A program made the translations under genes and the position numbers. DNA of 50,112 nucleotides, taken from an uncultured Clostridia bacterium. Its GTDB lineage: Bacteria; Bacillota; Clostridia; Lachnospirales; Bianqueaceae. The DNA lies in assembly GCA_944383515.1 (NCBI GenBank), contig CALWPV010000096.1, forward strand, positions 1 through 50,112. Reading direction: 5' to 3'. Position 1 is the stretch's first letter. Every line of letters begins with the position of its first letter. Positions 6,020-14,495 of this stretch are shown here, one piece after another. The notes beneath the pieces are model-generated. The model had not been told where the DNA came from. It saw only the letters and a program-made list of their open reading frames with translations, and did not search any database.

Positions 6020-7782
6020 TGCAAAGGATTCAACATATAACAAAAAGAATACAAGAAGGAAGGCTTAAGGAGCTGATCGCTCAGTGGCGGTGGATGGGAA
6101 TCTACATTAAGCGCTACGCGCTGCTGGTTGTCGTGTACACGCTGCTGGGCGCCTCCGGCTCCGTGCTGGGGCTGGGCACCTCCATGGTCTCAAAAGAACT
6201 GGTCGACGTGGTCAGCGGGCAAAGCTCCGGCCGTTTGGCGGCGGTAGCCGCGGCCTATGTAGGCGTGGGCGTATCGCAGCTTTTGATCAACGCGGTAAAA
6301 ACGCGGCTTTCCTTACGCATCCGTCTCAAAATCACTAATGAAATCAAGACGGATATTTTTATGCAGATTTTACGGACCGACTGGGAGTCGCTGGCACACT
6401 ACCGGTCGGGCGATTTACTATACCGGATTAACGGCGATGCGGGCATGGTAGCCACCAATATTTTGAGCTTCATTCCCAACATGGTATCGGTACTCATTAC
6501 CTTTGGCGGCGCGCTGCTGGTGATGCTGCAAAACGACCCGATTATGGCGCTTATCGCGCTGGGCGGCGCGCCGCTGTCGTTCTGGAGCACGCGCTATTCC
6601 ATGCGCAAAATGCGGGAATACCAGAAACAGCAGCAAGAAACCGCCAGCAGCCGCATGGCGCTGAATACAGAAACCTTGCAAAACCTGCAAATGATTAAAG
6701 CGTTTGGCGTGGTAGACCATTTTATTGGTCTGTACAAAAAAGCGCAAGACGAAACCATGCGCCTTTCTATGGATCAGAATAAGTACCAGTCTAAAATGAC
6801 GGTGCTTACCGGCATGATCGGGCAGTGTATTGGCTATGCCTGTTACGGCTTTGCCATTTACCGGCTGTGGCAGGGACAGATTACCTATGGCACCATGACA
6901 ATGTTTGTCTCCATGGCCAGTTCTCTGCGCGGCTCCTTCAGCTCCGTGCTCAATCTGCTGCCCACCGCGCTGCGCGCCGGGATCAGCGCCGGCCGCATTA
7001 TGGAAATTGTGAATCTGCCCCGCGAATCGGTGGAAGACGAGAAAGAAGCGCAAAAGCTGAAAAAAACCGCGGAGCGGACGGGCATTCGGGTAGCGCTGCA
7101 TCAGGTTACCTTTGGCTATCAGGACGGCGCGCCCGTTTATGAAAACGCCAATCTGTGCGCCGATCCGGGAGAGATTGTGGGGCTGATCGGGCCCTCCGGT
7201 CAGGGTAAAACCACAACGCTGCGCATTCTTCTGGGGCTTTTTCGGGTGCAGCGCGGCTCAGCCATGGTGGAGGCGCCCGGTAAAGCCGCGCTGCCCATTT
7301 CTTCAGGAACGCGCTGCCTTTTTAGTTATATTCCGCAGGGCAACACTCTGTTTTCCGGCACCATTGCCGACAACCTGCGCATGCTAAGCCCCGGCGCCAG
7401 CGACGAGGCCATTATATCGGCGCTGCAAACCGCCTGCGCATGGGAATTTATTGAGCCGCTGCCGCAGGGGATTAACACACCGGTAGGCGAAGGCGGACAG
7501 CGGTTTTCCGAAGGGCAAAAGCAGCGGCTTTCGATCGCGCGGGCTCTGCTGCAAAACGCGCCCGTACTGTTACTCGACGAAGCCACCAGCGCGCTAGACA
7601 TGGCCACCGAGCGGCGTGTTTTGCGCAGCATTATGAAACGCCAGCCACGACAAACGGTTATTGTAACGGCGCACCGTCCCAGTGTGCTTTCCCTGTGCAG
7701 CCGCGTGTATAAAATACAGGCGGGCAGCGTAAAACCGGTGGACGAAGCCGAAATCCGTGAATTCTTAGAGGCTACGCCCTGA
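6016..7782 (+). CDS. ABC exporter, fused membrane and ATPase domains
   Basis: A 588-residue half-transporter. The membrane domain with about six helices spans residues 30-320. The nucleotide-binding domain has Walker A GPSGQGKTTT (about 391), a signature FSEGQKQR (a variant of LSGGQ, about 497), Walker B VLLLDEATSALD (about 517) and the switch histidine in TAHRP. No C39 leader peptidase precedes the membrane domain, so any leader removal must be done by another protein. Homodimeric export of the peptide made by the upstream enzymes is the natural reading. The gene ends 9 bases before the next start. Confidence 0.9.
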   Translation: MMQRIQHITKRIQEGRLKELIAQWRWMGIYIKRYALLVVVYTLLGASGSVLGLGTSMVSKELVDVVSGQSSGRLAAVAAAYVGVGVSQLLINAVKTRLSLRIRLKITNEIKTDIFMQILRTDWESLAHYRSGDLLYRINGDAGMVATNILSFIPNMVSVLITFGGALLVMLQNDPIMALIALGGAPLSFWSTRYSMRKMREYQKQQQETASSRMALNTETLQNLQMIKAFGVVDHFIGLYKKAQDETMRLSMDQNKYQSKMTVLTGMIGQCIGYACYGFAIYRLWQGQITYGTMTMFVSMASSLRGSFSSVLNLLPTALRAGISAGRIMEIVNLPRESVEDEKEAQKLKKTAERTGIRVALHQVTFGYQDGAPVYENANLCADPGEIVGLIGPSGQGKTTTLRILLGLFRVQRGSAMVEAPGKAALPISSGTRCLFSYIPQGNTLFSGTIADNLRMLSPGASDEAIISALQTACAWEFIEPLPQGINTPVGEGGQRFSEGQKQRLSIARALLQNAPVLLLDEATSALDMATERRVLRSIMKRQPRQTVIVTAHRPSVLSLCSRVYKIQAGSVKPVDEAEIREFLEATP

Positions 7783-7791
7783 GGAGGAGCT

Positions 7792-8616
7792 ATGAAATTA
7801 GTAAAAACCATTGTAATTATTGTGTTTGCCGCCTCGGCAGTGCTTTATGGCCTGGGGGCCGCGAGAGAACAAGGCCGAAAAGACGAAACCCTGCCTACGC
7901 TCACCAGCGATCGCGAGGTACTTGAAATTCCCTGCGACTATACGCAGCAGCAGCTTTTGGAAGGGCTTTCGGCCTACGACGAAACCGACGGCGATCTCAC
8001 CGGGCAAATTCTTACCGGCAGCATGTCGCGCTTTATTGAAACCGGCGACTGCGATCTTACCTACGTCGTGTTCGATTCGGCCAATCAGGCCGCTACGCTC
8101 ACCCGGCGCATACGGTTTACCGATTACACCTCGCCGCGCTTCTCGCTCAGCCAGCCGCTGGTATACCGCGTGGGCGAGGGCAGTTACCAGGAAACCATGA
8201 GCAGAATCGGCGCGGCCGATCCATTAGACGGCGATCTAACGGAATGGATTACGCAGAGCGCGTCGGACGTCAGCTACTCGCGAGCGGGTAGCTACACCAT
8301 GACGCTAGAGGTTGTCAACAGTTTTGGCGACAGCGTGCAGCAGGCGTTTCCCATTCATGTGCTAAGCGAAGAGCAGCAGGCGCTCACCATAGAGCTGTCT
8401 CAGGCTATTCTTTATGTGAGCCAGGGAAGCGATGTGGAAGAAGAGGAGCTGGTCAGCGGCGTCTGGGATGCGCAGGGAACCCCGGTAGAGCGTGATTTAG
8501 TGCAGGTGGAATCTAGCGTAGATACCCATACGCCGGGTACGTACGAGGTGCATTATACGGTGCGCGACGCGCAGGGACGAAGCGGCGAGACCTGGCTGAT
8601 TGTTGTGGTAGAATAA
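7792..8616 (+). CDS. Membrane-anchored protein with Ig-like (DUF5011-type) domains
   Basis: A 274-residue protein: one N-terminal membrane anchor (residues 4-24), then two or three beta-sandwich repeats. The first two repeats contain the acidic motifs DETDGDLTG (about 62) and DPLDGDLTE (about 144), typical of DUF5011/Cry22-like Ig domains, and a third half-repeat lies near the C-terminus. It starts at ATG 7792 behind GAGGAG. It should face outside the membrane. It joins the exporter gene to the tyrosine-kinase genes and may act as a surface scaffold or receptor. No sortase motif or enzyme domain is visible. Confidence 0.7.
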   Translation: MKLVKTIVIIVFAASAVLYGLGAAREQGRKDETLPTLTSDREVLEIPCDYTQQQLLEGLSAYDETDGDLTGQILTGSMSRFIETGDCDLTYVVFDSANQAATLTRRIRFTDYTSPRFSLSQPLVYRVGEGSYQETMSRIGAADPLDGDLTEWITQSASDVSYSRAGSYTMTLEVVNSFGDSVQQAFPIHVLSEEQQALTIELSQAILYVSQGSDVEEEELVSGVWDAQGTPVERDLVQVESSVDTHTPGTYEVHYTVRDAQGRSGETWLIVVVE

Positions 8617-8627
8617 AGGAGGCGGTC

Positions 8628-10013
8628 ATGAGAGAGGGTTTAGATTTAAGTACCATGAGTTACCGCGGTCTTCTGCGGGAGTGGCTGCGCTACTGGTGGG
8701 TTGTGCTTGTGTTTGCCATAGCGGCCTGGCTAGGCATAACCGGCGCCGGGCAGCTTCTATACACGCCGCAGTACACGGCCACCGCCACTCTGGTGGTCAG
8801 CGTGAAAGGCGACGAAAATACCTATACTTCCCTATCTACGGCCACGCAGATGGCCGATGTCATTGGAGAGATTTTTCAAAGCGATGTCATGCAGGAGCTG
8901 GTGCAAAACGAAAGCGGACAGGCCGTGCAGGCCTCCATTACCTGCAGCCAGGTGGAGGAAACCAACCTGTTATCGCTAAGCGCCACGGCGGAAAGCCCGC
9001 GCGATGCCTATACCTTTTTGAATCTGGCGCTGCAGCATTACGACGAGGTTTCGGACTACGTATTTTCTAATGCCAGCTTGCAGATTTTACAGGAGCCCTC
9101 GGTGCCAACCGCACCGTCAAATCGGCCGCCGCTGGCGGCAAGGCGAGAGCTGCTTACGGCTTTGGCCGCCGTTTTCATGGCGGGCGTCATCGCCTGTTTT
9201 TACGCTTTGCGTTTTACGGTGAAGAAAAGCGCCGCGGCGGGAAAACAGCTAGACGGCACGATTTTGGGTACGATTCCTTTTGAGAAGGCGCGGCGGCGCC
9301 GGGCGAAGGAGGCGCTGCTGATTCGCTTGCCGATTGTGAGTATGCAGTACGCGGAGGCGTGCCGCCGGGTGGCGACGCGGATAGAGCACCATGTGCGCCG
9401 CAAGGGGCATACGGTCATTTTGGTAACGAGCGTGAACGAGAATGAGGGCAAGTCGACGGTGGCGGCTAATCTGGCGCTGGCGCTGGCCGATGCGTATAAG
9501 AAGGTGCTGCTGATTGACGGCGATTTGCGTAAGCCGGCGCAGTATAAGGTGTTTGACGAAAAGCCGCAGGGGCCGGGGCCGCTGGCCGAGGTGCTGCAGG
9601 GCGACAAGACGCCGCGGGAGGCGGCGCGCTTGAATGTAAAGAGCGGCGTATACGAGCTGTTTTTATACCGGGCGGCCGCGAGTCTGGAGTCGATGCTGCA
9701 GCCGGAGAAACTGCAGGCGCTCATTGACGCGTTTAAAGAGGAAATGGATTATATTGTGATTGACTGCTCGCCAACGGCGGCGGGAGCAGATGCCGAAGTG
9801 TGGATGCAGGTGGCGCAAAGCGCGGTTATGGTGGTGCGCGAAGATTGGTCCGACGTGCGTGTGATCAATGATACGGCCGATATGATTTGGCAAAGCGGCT
9901 GCGAGCTGGCGGGCTTTGTGCTTAACGCGTTTCGCGACGAGCCGGCAAGCAGGGCCTATGGCTATGACTATATGCACTCGTATGGAAAGGAGGAGCGGAC
10001 GCGCCATGGATGA
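8628..10013 (+). CDS. Wzz-domain/BY-tyrosine-kinase fusion, first copy
   Basis: A 461-residue protein. The N-terminal Wzz-type domain has a membrane segment at about 23-41 and a second at about 180-196. The C-terminal half is a bacterial tyrosine kinase of the CpsD/Wzc type: Walker A in ENEGKSTVAANLA (about 268), Walker A' VLLIDGDLRKP (about 293) and Walker B YIVIDCSP (about 374). The last residues hold a small tyrosine cluster (YGYDYMHSYG). In most Firmicutes the membrane modulator and kinase are separate proteins; here they are fused as in Gram-negative Wzc. The 3' end overlaps the next gene by 8 bases. Confidence 0.88.
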   Translation: MREGLDLSTMSYRGLLREWLRYWWVVLVFAIAAWLGITGAGQLLYTPQYTATATLVVSVKGDENTYTSLSTATQMADVIGEIFQSDVMQELVQNESGQAVQASITCSQVEETNLLSLSATAESPRDAYTFLNLALQHYDEVSDYVFSNASLQILQEPSVPTAPSNRPPLAARRELLTALAAVFMAGVIACFYALRFTVKKSAAAGKQLDGTILGTIPFEKARRRRAKEALLIRLPIVSMQYAEACRRVATRIEHHVRRKGHTVILVTSVNENEGKSTVAANLALALADAYKKVLLIDGDLRKPAQYKVFDEKPQGPGPLAEVLQGDKTPREAARLNVKSGVYELFLYRAAASLESMLQPEKLQALIDAFKEEMDYIVIDCSPTAAGADAEVWMQVAQSAVMVVREDWSDVRVINDTADMIWQSGCELAGFVLNAFRDEPASRAYGYDYMHSYGKEERTRHG

Positions 10014-11475
10014 AGAGAAAACCTTACATACTTCGGCCGGCGACGAGGAAATGGAGATTGATCTGCTGGAGCTGGCGCAGGACTTTGGGCGCATGCTGCG
10101 GCAATTTTGGTGGCTGTTTGGGCTGATTGTGCTGGTTGTCGCGGGCGCGCTGGGCATCTATACATATGGGAGCTATACCCCGCTGTACCAGTGCCATGCG
10201 ACCTTTACGGTAGCGACCGATACCTCAGACAACGGGCTGTACGAATATTATTATTCGCAAAACACAGCGGATCAGATGTCGAAAACGTTTCCCTACATAT
10301 TGAGCAGCAGCTATTTTAACAGCGTATTGCTGGAAACCCTGGGAAAAGAGCAGCTAAACGGAACCATTACGGCGGAAACAGTGAGCGACTCCAACATGGT
10401 CACCATGACGGTCACCAGTCCCAGTCCCGACGACGCGCAGACCATTTTAGAGACAGCCATTGAGATTTATCCGGAAACCGCGCGCTTTGTGCTGGGCACG
10501 GTACAATTTCATATGATTAACAGCCCAGAGCGGCCGGAGGCGCCTTATAATGAGCCGCTGCTGTGGCGCACCCTGGCCCTGGGGCTCGCGATCGGCGCGG
10601 TAGCCGGCGTAGCCGTGCTCGGCGTCATGGCATTTTTCCGGCGCACGGCGAAAACGCCCGAAGCCATGCGCGCCATTACCAACGTGCCCTGCCTGGCCGT
10701 CATTCCCAAAGTTAAATTTAAAGCACGCAAAAATAAAACCGCTAAGCGCATTTCGGTATTGGAAAAACGCAGCGCCTACGGCTATCGCGAAAGCATCCGG
10801 CTGTTGCAGATCCGCTTAGAGCGCGCACTGCGCGAAAAGGGCGGCAAAATGATTCTGATTACGGGTACCGCTCCCGGCGAAGGTAAGTCTACGGTAGCGA
10901 TTAACCTGGCGGAAATGCTGGCTATGCAGCATAAAGACGTACTGCTGATCGACGCGGATTTGCGCAAACAGGAGGACGCCAAGGTATTGGGCTGCGGCGA
11001 CGGTCTGGGATTGCAAGACGTGTTTGAGAAGCAGGGGGCGCAGCGGATTCGTAAATTAGAAAAGGAAAACCTGTGGTTTATCGGCAGCACACGGCCGGTT
11101 AAGCAGCCGGCCAAAGTGCTTGCGCATCCTGGGTTTGACGCGTTTATGCAAGCGGCCAAACGCAACCGGGAGTATATTATTGTGGATTCGCCGCCGTGCG
11201 GCACATTTCAAGACGCGGCCATTTTGCAGGAATACGCCGATGCGGTGGTGTACGTGGTGAAACAAGACGAAGTACCCATGCAGCAGATTCAGGAGGGCCT
11301 TACGCTGTTTCGGCGAGACAAAGGGCGGTATATTGGTTATGTGTTTAATGCGTATACGCAGGGGCTGGGCGACTATGGCTATGGCCGTTACGGCTACGGC
11401 TATGGCTATGGTTACGGCTATGGGTATGGAAGCGCGCACAGCCGGAGCGGACGCAGCGGGCAGGCAGAGCCGTGA
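10006..11475 (+). CDS. Wzz-domain/BY-tyrosine-kinase fusion, second copy with Tyr-Gly tail
   Basis: A 489-residue paralogue of the preceding protein. I chose ATG 10006 because it follows AAGGAGGAG at 9986-9995. It has membrane segments near residues 30-50 and 195-215 and a kinase domain with Walker A PGEGKSTVA (about 287), Walker A' LLIDADLRKQ (about 311) and Walker B YIIVDSPP (about 389). The C-terminal tail encoded at 11371-11430 has nine tyrosines, nearly all alternating with glycine, an exaggerated form of the autophosphorylated cluster of BY-kinases. The phosphatase start overlaps its stop. Confidence 0.88.
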   Translation: MDEEKTLHTSAGDEEMEIDLLELAQDFGRMLRQFWWLFGLIVLVVAGALGIYTYGSYTPLYQCHATFTVATDTSDNGLYEYYYSQNTADQMSKTFPYILSSSYFNSVLLETLGKEQLNGTITAETVSDSNMVTMTVTSPSPDDAQTILETAIEIYPETARFVLGTVQFHMINSPERPEAPYNEPLLWRTLALGLAIGAVAGVAVLGVMAFFRRTAKTPEAMRAITNVPCLAVIPKVKFKARKNKTAKRISVLEKRSAYGYRESIRLLQIRLERALREKGGKMILITGTAPGEGKSTVAINLAEMLAMQHKDVLLIDADLRKQEDAKVLGCGDGLGLQDVFEKQGAQRIRKLEKENLWFIGSTRPVKQPAKVLAHPGFDAFMQAAKRNREYIIVDSPPCGTFQDAAILQEYADAVVYVVKQDEVPMQQIQEGLTLFRRDKGRYIGYVFNAYTQGLGDYGYGRYGYGYGYGYGYGYGSAHSRSGRSGQAEP

Positions 11476-12206
11476 TGACAGATATTCATGCGCATATTGT
11501 GCCGGGAATGGACGACGGCGCGGCGGCGCTGGAGGAAGCGCTGTGGATGGCGGAGATCGCGGTAGGCAGCGGGGTAAGCCAAATGGTGGCTACGCCGCAT
11601 GCCAATCAGCGCGGACGGTTTGAGAATGAAGCGGAAGCGGTACGGCGCGCGGTATGGCGCCTGCAGGAGGAGCTAGAGAAGCGAAGCATTCCGCTGCGCG
11701 TACACGCGGGTATGGAAATTATGGCCAGCCCGGAGACAGAGCGCCTTATTCGGGAGCAGAGGGTACTGAGCCTGGCGGGCTCGCGGTATTATTTGCTGGA
11801 GTTTCCCTTTGGCGAAGATCCGCAGTATATGCAGAGGATTATTCACGGCGTGCTGCGGCAGGGGAAGGCGCCGGTACTGGCGCATCCAGAGCGCTACCGA
11901 TATCTGCGAGAGCAGCCAGCCATGCTGCGAAGGTGGATGCGCGAAGGGTGTTTGGTACAGATTAACGCGGGAAGCCTAAGAGGGCATTTCGGCCAGGGCG
12001 CCGCGCAGGCGGCACGGCAGTTTTTGAATCTGAATTTGGTGAGCGTGATCGCAAGCGATACCCATGATCCGATTCGGCGTACGCCGGATTTGGCATGGAT
12101 TCGTGATTTTATGGAGCTGCACTATGGCGCTGTTTATGCGCGGGCAGTGCTGGAGCTGCACCCGCGGGCGATTGTGGAAGACGCGCCGGTGCCTTGTTAT
12201 GCATAG
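11475..12206 (+). CDS. PHP-type tyrosine-protein phosphatase (CpsB/YwqE family)
   Basis: A 243-residue PHP-domain protein with the metal-binding motifs DIHAHIVPGMDDGA at the N-terminus, ATPHA (about 36), LAHPERY (about 136) and ASDTHD (about 195), all characteristic of CpsB/YwqE. These manganese-dependent phosphatases reverse tyrosine phosphorylation on partner BY-kinases, here presumably the two tails encoded just upstream. ATG 11475 overlaps the preceding TGA; GTG 11472 is an alternative start. It is the last gene before a terminator. Confidence 0.9.
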   Translation: MTDIHAHIVPGMDDGAAALEEALWMAEIAVGSGVSQMVATPHANQRGRFENEAEAVRRAVWRLQEELEKRSIPLRVHAGMEIMASPETERLIREQRVLSLAGSRYYLLEFPFGEDPQYMQRIIHGVLRQGKAPVLAHPERYRYLREQPAMLRRWMREGCLVQINAGSLRGHFGQGAAQAARQFLNLNLVSVIASDTHDPIRRTPDLAWIRDFMELHYGAVYARAVLELHPRAIVEDAPVPCYA

Positions 12207-12221
12207 AAAAGAAAAAGTGAG

Positions 12222-12249
12222 AACCAGGCTTTGCAAGGGCCTGGTTTTT
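12222..12249 (+). terminator. Terminator of the radical SAM/tyrosine-kinase operon
   Basis: CCAGGC and GCCTGG (extended by AA/TT) around a 9-base loop, followed by five Ts. It lies 16 bases after the phosphatase stop and marks the 3' end of the operon that begins near 3107. Confidence 0.85.
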
Positions 12250-12287
12250 GTGTACAATACAGTAAAAGAGGCAAGGAGGGGAAGGCC

Positions 12288-13034
12288 ATGGTGGCCATAT
12301 GTGTGAGCGTGGGCAGCGCGGTGCCGGCCGCGCAGGAAGAGATTGCGGCGCTAGAGAGGGCCTTAGGCGCCGCGGCGCCGGATATGGAATGGAAACGGGC
12401 GTTTACCAGCCGGAGGGCTCGGCAGATGCTGGCGCGGCAGAGGCAGCCTACCCTAAGCCTTCAGGAGGCGCTGGCGGGCGCGGCGGGGCAGCCGGTAGCG
12501 GTGCAGCCGCTGCTGCTACTACCGGGCCGTGCCTATGAAGAAATTAAGAGCGAGGTGCAGGCGCAAAGGCACTGCTTTCCGCAGATTCGGTTAGGAAAGC
12601 CGTTGGTATCGGCGCAGGAAGATCTGCGCGCACTCGCTGCGGCATTAAACCGCGCATATCCGGCTGTGGCCGGCGAAACGCTGGTGCTGGTAGGCCATGG
12701 CACCGACCATGAGGCGGGCGCTGCCTATGTACGGCTACAGGCTATGTTTCATGCGGGCGGGCGCGGCGATATTCGGGTGGTTACGCTGAAAGAGCGGCTA
12801 GAGAAAAAAGCCTTATTCTCTGAGCTAAAAGCCGTAGCGCCGGCGGTGCATCTGGTTCCTCTGCTGCTGGCAGCGGGAAAACACGTGCAGACGGATATAG
12901 CGGGAGAAGGGCCAGAAAGCTGGGCCGGCCGCCTACAAGGCGAAGGGCTGAGCGTACGCTGCACGCGGCGCGGCCTCGGAACGCTGCCGGAAATACAAAA
13001 TTTATTTGTTCAGCATTTTCGAAGCATGCGGTAA
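12288..13034 (+). CDS. cbiK: CbiK-like sirohydrochlorin cobaltochelatase
   Basis: A 248-residue protein resembling anaerobic cobalt chelatases that put Co2+ into sirohydrochlorin for cobalamin synthesis. Visible features are VSVGSA at the start, a HALF-repeat with FTSRRARQMLA, VQPLLLLPG, GHGTDHEAGAAY (a first catalytic histidine), VPLLLAAGKHVQTDIAGE (a second histidine) and SW..RL. I chose ATG 12288 because AAGGAGGGG lies just before it. No other cobalamin genes are in the window, so the specificity (cobalt, iron or nickel) is not certain. A weak -10 (TACAAT, 12252) may serve it. Confidence 0.8.
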   Translation: MVAICVSVGSAVPAAQEEIAALERALGAAAPDMEWKRAFTSRRARQMLARQRQPTLSLQEALAGAAGQPVAVQPLLLLPGRAYEEIKSEVQAQRHCFPQIRLGKPLVSAQEDLRALAAALNRAYPAVAGETLVLVGHGTDHEAGAAYVRLQAMFHAGGRGDIRVVTLKERLEKKALFSELKAVAPAVHLVPLLLAAGKHVQTDIAGEGPESWAGRLQGEGLSVRCTRRGLGTLPEIQNLFVQHFRSMR

Positions 13035-13056
13035 TCAAAAGCTCTTTTAACTTAAT

Positions 13057-13108
13057 GCGTTTGGGACATTATTGTAAATAATCGAGATTTTGTCCCGAAA
13101 TGGGGACG
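13057..13108. repeat. GGGACA/TGTCCC inverted element
   Basis: TTGGGACA at 13061-13068 faces TGTCCCGAA at 13091-13099 across about 22 bases, with a further GGGGAC at 13102. It resembles the elements at 2688-2940, 32984-33055 and 47810-48393, and lies between cbiK and the promoter of the next gene. Confidence 0.5.
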
Positions 13109-13113
13109 AAATA

Positions 13114-13142
13114 TTGACAAAGAGAATCATTCGTGCTAAAAT
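13114..13142 (+). promoter_or_regulatory. Promoter of the first DUF4143 ATPase gene
   Basis: TTGACA (13114-13119), 17 bases, TAAAAT (13137-13142): a near-consensus sigma-A promoter about 30 bases before the start codon. Confidence 0.8.
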
Positions 13143-13171
13143 GGGCACACTAATCTAGGGGGGTGATTCCA

Positions 13172-14398
13172 TTGGTACAACGAAAAGAATATTTAGATCA
13201 GCTTATTAATTGGAAGGACGAACAGGTTATTAAAGTGGTGACGGGTATCCGTCGCTGCGGAAAATCTACACTTTTACTTCAGTTTCAGCAATGGCTGAAG
13301 GAAAACGGAGTCACAGATGAGCAGATCATATCTGTTAACTTTGAGGAACTGGAATACGAAGATCTGCTAGAGTATAAAAATTTGTATCAGTATCTCAAAG
13401 AGCGGTTGGTAAGCGGGAAAACCACTTATATTTTTCTCGATGAAATCCAGAAAGTTTCTTCCTTTGAAAAAGTTGTAGACAGTTTGTATGTAAAGCCGAA
13501 TGTAGATTTGTATATTACCGGCTCTAATGCGTATATGCTTTCAGGAGATTTAGCAACACTTTTGACCGGCAGATATGTGGAGATCAAAATGCTACCGCTG
13601 TCCTTTGGAGAGTTTATTTCTATGACAGAATTAGAGCCGGAACAGGGATTCGCGGAATATTTAAAAAGCGGTGGTATGCCGTATATTGCCGCTATGAATC
13701 GTACTGATGAAAAGGTAAGCACCTATTTAGAAGGAATTTACAATACGGTAATTGTAAAAGATATTGAAGACCGGCAGGCAAGAAAAGAAAGCAATCCTTT
13801 CAAACGGAAAATCACTGATATAGCATTACTCAAGACGATTGCCAAGTATCTTGCCAGTGTTATCGGCAATCCTGTATCGGTCAGAAGTATCACCGATTAT
13901 CTGATCTCAAACGGACGAAAAATCTCTCCCACTACTGTGGGGGATTATGTAGAAGCCTTAACGGAGTCTTTTATCTTTTATCCGGTGGAGCGTTTTGACA
14001 TTGTTGGGAAACAGCTCTTAAAGGCAAACCGAAAAATGTATATTGTTGATCTTGGACTCAGAAATCATATTCTCCCACGTAGAAGTTATGATCTTGGTTT
14101 TTCTCTTGAAAATATAGTTTATTTTGAACTTCGGCGTCGAGGCTATAAAGTAACAATAGGCAAAGTGGGAAACACAGAGGTTGATTTTGTCGCTGAAAAG
14201 CAGGGCGCATATGTATATTTTCAGGTTACGGCGGATATGACGGCAAAGGAAACTTTTGACCGGGAAATCAGACCCCTTGAAAACATCCGGGATAATTACG
14301 AAAAAATAATTTTAACAATGGACCGGCTGACACCGGGGAATTACAATGGCATTCAGGTGCGTTATTTACTGGATTGGTTGGGACATTGTCAGAAATAA
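13172..14398 (+). CDS. AAA+ ATPase with DUF4143 domain, first copy
   Basis: About 408 residues. I prefer TTG 13172, 6 bases after AGGGGGGTG; GTG 13163 overlaps that site. The N-terminal AAA_14 domain has Walker A TGIRRCGKST and Walker B YIFLDEIQK, and sensor-like ITGSNAYML. The C-terminal DUF4143 domain has the nuclease-like pattern FELRRRGYKV, then GNTEVDFVA. Such proteins are common in anaerobes and scattered singly. Their function is unsettled, with proposals including defence and plasmid maintenance. It stands alone behind its own promoter. A second family member lies at 25671-26966. Confidence 0.85.
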   Translation: MVQRKEYLDQLINWKDEQVIKVVTGIRRCGKSTLLLQFQQWLKENGVTDEQIISVNFEELEYEDLLEYKNLYQYLKERLVSGKTTYIFLDEIQKVSSFEKVVDSLYVKPNVDLYITGSNAYMLSGDLATLLTGRYVEIKMLPLSFGEFISMTELEPEQGFAEYLKSGGMPYIAAMNRTDEKVSTYLEGIYNTVIVKDIEDRQARKESNPFKRKITDIALLKTIAKYLASVIGNPVSVRSITDYLISNGRKISPTTVGDYVEALTESFIFYPVERFDIVGKQLLKANRKMYIVDLGLRNHILPRRSYDLGFSLENIVYFELRRRGYKVTIGKVGNTEVDFVAEKQGAYVYFQVTADMTAKETFDREIRPLENIRDNYEKIILTMDRLTPGNYNGIQVRYLLDWLGHCQK

Positions 14399-14415
14399 AA
14401 AAATATAATTTACAC

Positions 14416-14454
14416 TTGCTTTTTGGCGTGCGCTTTGATAAAATATTATCAAAG
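14416..14454 (+). promoter_or_regulatory. Promoter with a palindromic operator over the -10
   Basis: TTGCTT (14416-14421), 17 bases, TAAAAT (14439-14444). A perfect 9-bp inverted repeat, CTTTGATAA-AATA-TTATCAAAG (14433-14454), covers the -10 box and the probable start site. This placement fits a repressor operator. The regulator is unknown. Confidence 0.6.
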
Positions 14455-14495
14455 ACGGATGTCTTTGAATTGAATATTGAAGGAGGGTAAGCGGT

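Noticed and set aside
6016-6100. C39 leader-peptidase domain at the start of the ABC exporter
   Set aside because: The protein enters its first membrane helix after about 30 residues, with no catalytic Cys/His region.
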